From positions 1,144,807 to 1,208,806 of the forward strand of contig JAINUG010000261.1 of the NCBI GenBank assembly GCA_029706075.1: DNA of 64,000 nt, written 5' to 3'. This DNA comes from Aldrovandia affinis (Eukaryota > Chordata > Actinopteri > Notacanthiformes > Halosauridae). The translations under genes and the position numbers were made by a program. How positions within the stretch are numbered: position 1 is the first letter of the stretch; each line of letters opens with the position of its first letter. The notes beneath the pieces are model-generated. The model did not search any database. It was given only the letters and a program-made list of their open reading frames with translations, and was not told where the DNA came from. This document shows, piece after piece, positions 55,530 through 64,000 of the stretch.

Positions 55530-57937
55530 TGTGTGTGTGTGAGACAGAATACAGAAGTGATCCTCCATCTTCCTGCAGTACCTTCCTTTGTGTCTCCAGC
55601 TGAGGGGGGCCAGGGGAAACCCAAGCCAGTTAAACTGAGCTGACAGTCAAATCAGTACAACACATTGTGACAGAACACATTGCCCCACCACCAAATAATG
55701 CTCCATTTTACAGTTTTATTAGCTATTTTGTTTAACAATTATTTTAATCCTGTGTGTTTGTGCATGTCTTGCTTAAGTAGATGATATAACAGGACAGATA
55801 ATTTCATATTGACAGCCAGACAGCAGGGCAATTGAGGCCACCACTTATGGCCTGCAGTGCAGAGATGGAGCCTGGGGCTTGCCTGGCCAGCTCTCCCACA
55901 GAGAGGGATGCTGAGGCAGACTAACCGAGAGCACATGGGCCTATCAGCATGGAATGGGAGTGTGGTGTTGTTGTTTATGCTGGTGAGGGGTGGAAGAGGA
56001 GGAGAGGGGTCTCAGGATGGAGGGGGTCAGTGGAAAGTTGGCGGGAAGTTTCCTGCCATGCCAGTAATTGCCAGTTCTTTTGTAGGATTTGGCTGCCGTG
56101 AAAAGAAAAAAAGGTCTGCAAAACTTAGAATGGCCTGAATAGAACAGTGAGTGTGAAAAAGGAGAAGACAGAGGAAGAGAGAGGGGGAGAAAAGGAGAGG
56201 CAGTGCAGAGGAGTTACTGAAAGGGCGGGTTCACTGCCAAAACCACCGTTTCATGGATTTGCCCATTCAGCAGAGATCAGCACAGTTCTGGGCTCCCTGT
56301 GTACACTTCCAGGACATAAACCAGACTGGACAGACACAGCAAAACCACGGGAACATGTGTCTGTGCGTATATGTGTGTGTGTGTGTGCGAGTGTGAGTGC
56401 GTGATGTCCCTGTTAACCATATTCCAGCCCCCTCCTGTAGACGGAATGTTTGTTTGGCTTTCTGGCTCTACTGTCAGTGTGGTTCTACCCTAACGTTACT
56501 GTTCCGGCCTGTGGTCAGTAAGGAATGGAGAGGGGGTTGCTATGGTTTGAATCGGGCCCAGAGTGTGTGTCTCCCACGGTACCAAGCAGACCGTGGGAGC
56601 AGCAATGTTACCTTACTGACCCCAGAGCCAACCAGGGTTAATAAAACTGGGTTAGACGGCCCTGGGTGCCGTAACGGTAAAGGCACTCGCCTGGAGTGCA
56701 AGTTGCCCACTGCGGCCGGGGTTCAATCCCTGGCTGCGCAGCGATTGGCTGTCCGCCCCGGAGGGAGGGAAGCCGGCAGGAGCTTGCCGCATGCAAAGTG
56801 GCTCTCTGTGTGTACCGGAGTTACGGTCGACAGCTTGGCGAGTTCTGTCTCGGAGGAGGCGGTTCGGCGCCTTTGTCACTTTGTCCCAGGGTTGCAGCAG
56901 CGAGCTCGTAGTACGAGGGAAGGCATAGTTGAATTAGAAATTTGGAGAAAAATGGGGGAAAATCGGAAAAAAAACTGTAAAACATAAATAAATAAAAATA
57001 AAACTTGGTTAGGACAGACCGTGATGTATCCACGCATTGGTGCCATATCAGAAGTAAACTAGCCCAGTGTTTTAGCTAAGCCAATGAGAACATAAAGCTG
57101 TCATTCCACCAATCACAGCCTTCCCTTTCCCTCCTTTTTGACCAAAGATGAGAATGGACTGAGATCTTTTGTCTGCTGTGAGTGGCGGTCTCACTATGTG
57201 TAACATGACAGAAAGCAAACTAACATCACGCATTCTGTTGTATTGATCTGCCCATTATTTGATATGTTTACGTGGTCTCATTTGAGCTTTCTGAGAATCT
57301 AATATCCCATTTTAATCAGTCTAATTAATCTTAAAAGATTTTTACTTAATCATAATTGACCTGGTTTGTTTTGATCGATGCTCGGTGGATCAGTATGGGA
57401 TATGAAACGGATGCAGATTGTATTGTATTTCAAATTAATTTTTCTTTCTAATCAGTTTATTTTACAGTAATATTGTTTGACATTATTTACATGAAAGGGT
57501 GGGGGAGGAAGCTATTCTGCAACCTAACCATTCAATCATAGAGCCTCAACTGTTGCGTATGAATGACAATAGCTACACCAGTCTGAAAAGAGAATGGTTT
57601 GTATAATGTGCCAAAAACACAACAAGGCACAGAAGTTAGCTAGGGGGTCAATTTGGGACGACGGCAGTGGACCACGCCAAGTTACTACCTTAGCCTGTTT
57701 CAGAGCCAGGAAACCCCTGTTAGACATTTAAACAAATGGGGCTTCTTAGTTCCATTTTGGTAGCATCCCTGATGTATTAACTCTAACCTGACCCAGAACC
57801 TGTCGGGAGGGTGTGTTCCAGAGAGGGGGCTAGAAGGGCATACCTGCAGAGACTCCAGGAAGCGGAAGGAACCCAGACGGCGCCCCCGAGGAACCAGGCA
57901 GAAGGTTGAGTTATGGAGCAGCTCCTGATAGTCATAC
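51072..57937 (-). CDS. ext1: exostosin-1 (heparan sulfate polymerase subunit), exons 2-11
   Basis: EXT1 with EXT2 forms the Golgi type II membrane complex that polymerises heparan sulfate by adding GlcA and GlcNAc alternately. Ten exons join in frame: 57937-57844, 55391-55284, 54912-54793, 54454-54322, 53896-53778, 53238-53143, 52983-52897, 52259-52099, 51910-51739, 51257-51072. They encode 424 aa, about the length of human exons 2-11. The first ones cover the end of the GT47 (exostosin) domain, including [20 protein letters not shown]. From [17 protein letters not shown] onward lies the GT64 domain, with the metal-binding DED in LSLDEDTVL (exon 8) and conserved [28 protein letters not shown] and [11 protein letters not shown]. 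No frame break. Exon 1 (signal anchor and start of GT47) is outside the window. Whether this is the teleost ext1a or ext1b paralogue is not resolved. Confidence 0.96.
51318..51546 (-). mobile_element. tRNA-derived SINE (family 2) in ext1 intron 10
   Basis: Full-length reverse copy; same order as 21118-21347. It lies about 60 nt upstream of the exon 11 acceptor, in the same orientation as ext1. Confidence 0.88.
51739..51910 (-). CDS. ext1: ext1 exon 10
   Basis: 172 nt; [40 protein letters not shown]. Confidence 0.95.
52099..52259 (-). CDS. ext1: ext1 exon 9
   Basis: 161 nt, exits in phase 2; [20 protein letters not shown] and [20 protein letters not shown]. Confidence 0.95.
52500..52897 (+). 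repeat. 41-bp tandem repeat in ext1 intron 8
   Basis: About nine units of 'gctggttcagtactgtgtgt' plus 'agtttcagtgtttgtggtgaa'. The array runs right up to exon 8. Confidence 0.92.
52897..52983 (-). CDS. ext1: ext1 exon 8
   Basis: 87 nt; [20 protein letters not shown] then EDTVLLTNE, carrying the DED motif. Its donor (GTCTGA) lies in the last unit of a 41-bp tandem repeat. Confidence 0.94.
53143..53238 (-). CDS. ext1: ext1 exon 7
   Basis: 96 nt; [20 protein letters not shown]. Confidence 0.94.
53330..53650 (-). mobile_element. Tc1-like transposase fragment in ext1 intron 6
   Basis: Minus-strand frames read '[19 protein letters not shown]', '[14 protein letters not shown]' and '[20 protein letters not shown]', the C-terminal part of a Tc1-type transposase, broken by frameshifts. 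A different family from 4880-7150. Confidence 0.75.
53687..53719 (+). repeat. (CA)n microsatellite
   Basis: Pure CA run about 60 nt from ext1 exon 6. Confidence 0.95.
53778..53896 (-). CDS. ext1: ext1 exon 6
   Basis: 119 nt; [20 protein letters not shown], start of the GT64 domain. Confidence 0.95.
54322..54454 (-). CDS. ext1: ext1 exon 5
   Basis: 133 nt, exits in phase 1; [20 protein letters not shown] and [14 protein letters not shown]. Confidence 0.94.
54793..54912 (-). CDS. ext1: ext1 exon 4
   Basis: 120 nt; [20 protein letters not shown], ending DKIVLTTLE. Confidence 0.94.
55234..55264 (+). repeat. (TG)n microsatellite
   Basis: TG run close to ext1 exon 3. Confidence 0.95.
55284..55391 (-). 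CDS. ext1: ext1 exon 3
   Basis: 108 nt; [19 protein letters not shown] and on to [10 protein letters not shown] (TG)n tract lies 20 nt beyond its donor. Confidence 0.94.
55491..55541 (+). repeat. (TG)n microsatellite
   Basis: TG run in ext1 intron 2. Confidence 0.95.
55560..56650. other. ext1 intron 2, nothing else recognised
   Basis: Unique sequence with purine-rich and TG-rich patches. Confidence 0.4.
56657..56985 (+). mobile_element. tRNA-derived SINE (family 4) in ext1 intron 2
   Basis: Head 'gggtgccgtaacggtaaagg' (A box) and 'ggccggggttcaatccctgg' (B box); body 'aggaggcggttcggcgcctt'; 3' end 'aaatttggagaaaaatgggg' then an A-rich tail. Confidence 0.8.
57844..57937 (-). CDS. ext1: ext1 exon 2
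   Basis: 94 nt, enters in phase 2 (one base completes a codon). Contains the Arg-rich RGRRLGS, a hotspot of human exostosis mutations. Acceptor preceded by a CTCTCT run. Confidence 0.94.
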
Positions 57938-59989
57938 CTGAGAGAGAGAGAGAGAGAAAAAGAGAAACGAGAGACAGAGAGGGGGAAAGGGAGGGAGGGA
58001 GAAACATTTACATTTTGAAATCAACTGCACTGAACAGCCTTTCACATCAACCACATTCAACCAACAGCAAGAAAGTAGGAACCTCATATTTGGGATCATC
58101 ATAAGCCATCAAATGCTGAGGTGAGGGGGGGACAATGGAGGGAGCATTAGTCCGTGATGTGGCCTTGTCCAGCATGCATTAATGAGACTGCTGGGAACCC
58201 CGTGAGCTTGGTGGCTCTGGGCCTGGCCTCTGACCTCCAACTGATAAGTCCGACCTCAGAGCACCACTGCAACCTACAGTTTCTCGGATAAAATTGCCTA
58301 AAATCCGTCTCCTTTGTACTGGTGTCAGAATTGCAGGAGAAAGCGATTTTGCAAAGGGGATCATAAGCGATACCCAACAGTATTGCAGAGTGCAGGTGAG
58401 ATTCTGATTGTGTAACATGTATGCATACCTGCACTCAGGGTGGAGTAGGTGAAAGGAAATACAATTAAACTATTTTTGAATACAGTATGTTAAAAATGTA
58501 AGCATTTTATTTAGAAATGGTTTGGGTTTTTGCCACTTTCAAACTTTCCAAGTCTCATGGAATTCTCAATTTTACAATGCATGTAATTTTACTGTATTTT
58601 CTAAAAGATATGCATAGTACATGAAGATCAGTTTGTATCCGTAGGACATGGACAAGAGCCAGGCGGCCATGTTGCAGAGAACAAAATCATAACCACCATA
58701 TTCAAATATAAATGCATTGTCTTTAGATGGGTTCACTGCTGCTGGGAGTTCAATTTTAACTCTGTATTTTTACTTAAGATTTTCAATCTTAACATGTATT
58801 TTTTTCTACCAAACCCACACAGACCAGTGTGTTTTTACAGTTGTGGTTGTGCTGTCTGACTCCTGGCTATCACTGAGCCCAGTTCTGTTGAGGTTCTGTG
58901 GAATGGGATCGGAGCAAATCCCCCCCACCCCACATCCTTCCCAGTTCATTCCAGCACAAACTTTGCATGCGTGGCTGCGACCGGAGAAATAAACGGCCTA
59001 ATGTGCCCAGTGTTTAGTTCTGAGCCTTGTTCGGCGGAACCTCATTTTTTAACTGTCTCCCGTGAAGGCAAACATCTCGTATGAAAGCGTGCAAACATTC
59101 GGCATGAAAGCGCCTCTATCTTCCGCTGGCACACGCCGTGTTTACTCACTGGAGGAGCGTCAGCATAAATATCACCCCCCCCAACCCTACGGTCTCGACG
59201 GTCCTCACTCCCCATGCCTGTCCTTCTCCAGAAGCCAAGATGCTTTCCTCTATTTTCCACCACTCATTTTCCTGAGGTTCCATGACACTTTCATCCTTCA
59301 GAAGGGCTTTGACATGGCAGAGACGTTCGCTCGAGAGCTTGAGCCTTCCCCCCAAGGTTTTCGCATGAAGCGTGTTTATAGGGCTGCTAAGCTCCTGCAA
59401 TGCCCCCCCCCCCCCCCAAAGCACCCCGTAAATCTCACCCCCAGTCTCCAGTTTAATGCCGCTCTCCAGAACGTTTGGAGGATGTCTGGGTGAACAAATC
59501 AGCGATTCAGAATATAAAGACCGCATTGTTTGAGGCGCCGTACAGTTACGTGCCGTTCTTTTCTATGTGTGTGCGCCTGTGTGTTTTGTGTGTGTGTGTG
59601 TGTGTGAGCATTTGTGCGTGCGCGCGTGTTTATGCGTTATTGTGACCTAGTTCTTCTCCGCGCCTCAAATTCGGAATCCTTCAGCTTTTGCTGAAGGAAT
59701 TTGGCTAATGCAGGAAGTGAATTTTGCCGCATTTCGTTTCCGAGAACAAATAAATGGCCTCGATTTCTCGCACTGACGGAGCAGAGTCCCAGCCGTGGCT
59801 CACAGGCCGTGTGCGGACGGCCCTCGGGGTTGCTCTGTGGACTTTACTGCTGATCCGACGTGGAGAATGCCCGCCCGGGTGACCCTGTGTCTGCAGTCTG
59901 AGCTGTAGCACCATAACCCATTAGGGAATGTCTGTTTGTTTTTGCATGTGAGTAAGTGGCTGTGTGTTTAAGTGTAATTCAATATGTTG

Positions 59990-59992
<3 letters not shown>

Positions 59993-60029
<37 letters not shown>

Positions 60030-60075
60030 CACTGGTTTGTGTGCTTGAGCATAGTTCATTGCTGCCTGTGAGTGC

Positions 60076-60118
<43 letters not shown>
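59993..60118 (+). repeat. two (TG)n tracts
   Basis: TG runs at about 59994-60027 and 60076-60118. Confidence 0.95.
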
Positions 60119-60121
<3 letters not shown>

Positions 60122-60210
60122 CACTGTGTAAAACTGCGGTGTGTGTTTGTGTGTGACCAGCAATGGCTTGTGTTTGTGTATTGAGCGTAGTTCAGCAGTG
60201 TCTTGATTTA

Positions 60211-60212
<2 letters not shown>

Positions 60213-60269
<57 letters not shown>

Positions 60270-60270
60270 G
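60213..60270 (+). repeat. (TG)n(AG)n compound microsatellite
   Basis: TG run passing directly into an AG run. Confidence 0.95.
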
Positions 60271-61019
60271 CTCTGAGCTGTTCGGCAGTGTATGTTACAG
60301 ATGGTGCACAGAGCTGCTTCCGATCCTGTTCCTCGGGGAAAAGCTCTTTAAATATTGAACGTGAAATATGGAGGAAATCCTAAATCCAGGAAAATCGGAT
60401 CTAATCCAGCAGCAGTGATGAAGGCAGCGACTGCTCTGCGGGAGCATGTTCCGCCCCTCCTCTCCATGGTGCCATTGGTGCCATCGGCAACGGCTTGACA
60501 AAGCTCCTCATCAGGCTGCGTTTACTGTGACTCAGCCCAGAGAGACCACTCTGCTTTGACTCGCCGAGTCTCTGAAAACTCCCTGCAACCTTCTTCCGCA
60601 GCCTCTGAATCTCTACCGACTCCTCTCGCGTGTAGCCCATGGAGCACAAACATTAAATATTAAATCCACTAGTGCCACACTAATGAGAGTCAAACGTGAA
60701 AAAGGGGGTCAGGAGTGGAGAGGGTTTGATTGGCAGTTGCTCATCAGCAGTACATCTCCTATTCTCATCAGTGGAGGTAAAGGTCAGACATCCATCACTC
60801 TCCACATCTCCTGCTCTGGAGCTGAGTGTTGGCATGGAGACACAGTGGGAGTGGAGGATGAAGACACGCGCACACGCAAACAGAAGGCATTTATTCACAC
60901 TACTGGATCTGATTACCAAAAACTGCGTCACCGCCCAGACCTTATCAGCATGACCAGTTGGAGCATAATCAGTTCTGACCACTGTGAGTTCCATTCGCAC
61001 TGTACAATCTCATGCTTAG

Positions 61020-61510
61020 ACGTACTCAACCCGCAACAACACTGCTCTGATATACTCAACCCCCAACAATACTGCTCTGATATACTCAACCCCCAACAAT
61101 ACTGCTATACTCAATATACTCAACCCTCAACAATACTGCTCTGATATACTCAACCCCCAACAATACTGCTATACTCAATATACTCACCCCCAACAACACT
61201 GCTCTGATATACTCAACCCCAACAATACTGCTCTGATATACTCAACCCCCAACAATACTGCTCTGATATACTCAACCCCCAACAATACTGCTATACTCAA
61301 TATACTCAACCCCCAACAACACTGCTCTGATATACTCAACCCCCAACAATACCCCCAACAATACTGCTCTGATATACTCAACCCCCAACAATACTGCTAT
61401 ACTCAATATACTCACCCCCAACAGTACTGCTCTGATATACTCAACCCCCAACAATACTGCTCTGATATACTCAACCCCCAACAATACTGCTCTGATATAC
61501 TCCAGACCCC
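61020..61510 (+). repeat. 30-bp minisatellite in ext1 intron 1
   Basis: About 15 units of 'ctgctctgatatactcaacc' plus 'cccaacaata', interleaved with a variant containing 'ctatactcaatatactcaac'. The ORFs across it are repeat artefacts. Confidence 0.93.
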
Positions 61511-62886
61511 AACGACACTTCCCAGATATACTCTAGCTCCAACAATATTGTGTAAATACACCCCAACCCAAACGAATACTGCTGGGCCAAAACAGCACAG
61601 CGTATGTATTCCATCAACAACAATGCTGTCCAGGTACAGTATATTCCAACAAATGGACAAATCGCACAAATGCTGCCCATACGATATATAATCTGAGACT
61701 AACAATTCTTCCCACGCATGCTTCATGTCACATCGCTGCAATTGGCCCATCACCCTAGACAGGCACAGAAAGGTGCCATTGGGACTGACTGACACCACAC
61801 ACAGGAATGATGTCAGCTGTAACTGCGGGCTATGGGTCAAGGTCCTACTGTACACGACACAGCGAACAACAAAAAAGAGAGAGGGTGGTTCAACTTTCAA
61901 TCTCTGGAGGCGTGAATGCTCTCAAGATCTCCTTTCAATAAACTAGAACACACAAGAGAGGGAGAAAGGGAGAGAGAGCGATATCGAGAAAGATAGAGAG
62001 AGATGCTGGCCCTGACTAAAGGCAGGTGCCTGCGATGTCTTATTATAGCGGTAACAAGATCCCTAATCTGTGGCCCCTCAAACTTTCCTGCTCTCTCTCT
62101 CCTCCCCTTCACATTATCCCTCTCTCTCCTCCTCATCCCCAATTCTCCCCCTGCTACCACATATGCATTCCCACAATGCAACTGTGTGCGAGTGTGCGTA
62201 TGCATGCCATATAAGGAGGCGAGGATGTGTGTGCACGTGTGCATCCTTAGCCGGTGCACAGGTGAACGTGTATTTGCAAACGATTGCGTACGTGTCCCGA
62301 GACGCGCGAGCGCGTGGGCGCGTGCGTACGCGCGCGCGTGTTTCTTGGCCGTGTGCCCACACGCGCGTGGGTGGGTGGGTGGGTGGATGTGTTTGTGTCG
62401 CTGATTGTGTGGGTCAGTGACCATGTGTGTGGGTGCACAGATGTGAATCTAATCGTGTGTCAGCATGTTACAGAGGGGAACCCCCTGGCGGTTGTAGCAG
62501 ACGGACAGATAAGCTTCTCTCTCTCTCTCTCGCTCCCGCTCTCGCTCTCGCTCTCACACACACAAACTCTCTGTGTCTGTCTGTCTGGCCATCCTCCCAG
62601 ATTCCTGACAGACCTTGATTCACGTCTTACTCATCGCTCCCGCCCTGCGCTGCGCCGTGCCGTGCGGCAGCATAAGGACCTTAGTCCCCGTCGGTCAGAA
62701 AGCGTCGTTTGCTGTCAGCCGTGCGTGTCACGTGCACCGTGCGTACAGTAGCTCGGTACAGACGGAGCCGCCGTGCAGTCTGCGCTCCCACAGTCTGAGC
62801 CCCGGCCCCTAACTGCTGACTCCGCGCAGGAAACCGTTCTCTAAATTCAGCTCTTTTCTGATGTTTGTCCTGGATTTGGTACAGAG

Positions 62887-62892
<6 letters not shown>

Positions 62893-62923
<31 letters not shown>
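62893..62923 (+). repeat. (CA)n microsatellite
   Basis: CA run in ext1 intron 1; a further run lies at 63379-63406. Confidence 0.95.
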
Positions 62924-62926
<3 letters not shown>

Positions 62927-63375
62927 CCACTCTTTCCCTGTAATTAACTACTGTGACGCACGGGCGTGCATGCGCACACACAGATGATACGTACAGTGTA
63001 ATTTAGCGCAATGTATAATTTTGTGCATTAACTGTACGGTATTTATTGCCTTGTTGCCTCTATGAATTATACTTGAGTTCATGTTGGGTCTGTTTGTTGT
63101 TTGTTTCTGTCCTTTCTCTTTAGAGTGTGCCCCTCCCTCCCACTCCTTTCCGCTCTATACCCCTCCCCCTTATTCTCTCTCTCTGTTAATTACAGCACTA
63201 TAGAGATAAAGAGACTACATTCTTTAATCTGGACTGATACAACCCTGCCACCATCTGATCCTTTTACACATGCACACACATACACGCACACGCACACCTG
63301 CATGAACACAATAAAACACACAGATAAAGGGTGCACTTTCACACATGCACCACAGATGCAAACACACACTTTCAC

Positions 63376-63406
<31 letters not shown>

Positions 63407-64000
63407 TACCTTATTGTCAATAGAGAGTGACCTTCATGGAAATTAAACCTATTGAAATCAAATATATTATCAAGATCAGAATAGATATTGCAACACTTTG
63501 TAATATATGGGCAAATGTCAAAAGAACTATTTTTCATATTACAATATTAAAAAAAAATATATTTATCATTATATTTTCCAAAAAGTGAATATAATTACAA
63601 TATATTGCATTATATTCTATTTCCATAATGGGATGGGCCCTAATTGAGAGAGCGAGAGAGAAAGAAAGAGTATGAGAAACTTCATCACGTGCTGTTATAT
63701 ATAGAAATCAGTCCACAACAGTCCATTAGGCTAAAAGCACAGGCACATTGTGCTAAAACAGACTCTCTAATACACACGAAAAAGAGGGGAGAGGAGAGGA
63801 ATGGGGGGCACTGAGAAATGAGGAGGAGTAAAAAAGAGTGAAGAATCACAGAATCACTGGAATGGAGATGACGGTCGGAGGCCAAGCACAGCTGATTTGT
63901 AATCTGGCTTCGTGACTATATATAGAGACAGAGATTATCTCTCCCACTGTATCGGAATATCATTTTTTTTCTTTGCGCGTGTATCATTTTCTGTTCAATT

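Larger units (their letters stand above)
57938..64000. other. start of ext1 intron 1
   Basis: No exon resembling the large ext1 exon 1 was found here. Intron 1 is very long in other vertebrates, so this is expected. The stretch holds many TG/CA tracts, listed separately, and a 30-bp minisatellite. Confidence 0.6.

Noticed and set aside
61020..61510. CRISPR-like array
   Set aside because: Repeats are head to tail without unique spacers, and the DNA is vertebrate.
61184..61900. Minus-strand ORFs with SISEQYCWGL repeats
   Set aside because: Product of the 30-bp minisatellite (divisible by 3); no start context, splice signals or family features.
62003..62424. ORFs of 116-175 residues at 62.0-62.4 kb
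   Set aside because: Low-complexity CG/TG-rich DNA inside ext1 intron 1; no protein family features in any frame.

Overview
The window looks like nuclear DNA from a ray-finned (teleost) fish. Its genes have introns with GT/AG splice sites. It is full of fish-type mobile DNA: Rex1-like and L2-like LINEs, tRNA-derived SINEs whose tails match an L2, Tc1 transposons with the 'cactcagtggccactttattagg' type of terminal repeat, and long CA/TG microsatellites. The species cannot be fixed from this sequence alone.

Layout. 1-2.2 kb: three minus-strand exon candidates of an unrecognised membrane protein. 2.2-7.15 kb: a Rex1-like LINE end, a SINE, and a Tc1 element split by an L2-like LINE. 7.8-8.3 kb: the last three exons of an annexin, out of frame with each other. 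8.3-13 kb: repeats and a dead LINE. 12.8-20.4 kb: a tandem duplication carrying two copies of a small two-exon gene. 23.4-25 kb and 30-33.6 kb: two more genes of the same plan. 33.7-46 kb: gene-poor DNA with a split transposase, a hAT-like fragment, a jockey-like reverse transcriptase and one orphan exon. 46.7-49.7 kb: complete med30 (plus strand, 4 coding exons, 188 aa). 51.1-57.9 kb: exons 2-11 of ext1 (minus strand, 424 aa, all in frame). 57.9-64 kb: start of the large ext1 intron 1; exon 1 lies outside the window.

The confidently normal genes are med30 and ext1. They lie tail to tail, as in the human 8q24 region. med30 encodes a Mediator subunit; ext1 encodes a heparan sulfate polymerase subunit.

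The most unusual part is 14-33.6 kb. Four minus-strand genes (called A-D here) share one plan: a 57-60 nt first coding exon that is only a signal peptide and ends in phase 0, then one exon encoding a Thr/Pro-rich, mucin-like, mostly tandem-repeat segment that ends in a hydrophobic tail like a GPI-anchor signal. This is the architecture of CD24/CD52-like surface sialomucins, though homology to them is not shown. As assembled, each copy carries a different reading-frame lesion (A: 4-nt loss, B: +1, C: in-frame TGA, D: frame switch). The cluster is therefore either decaying or damaged by repeat-related assembly errors.
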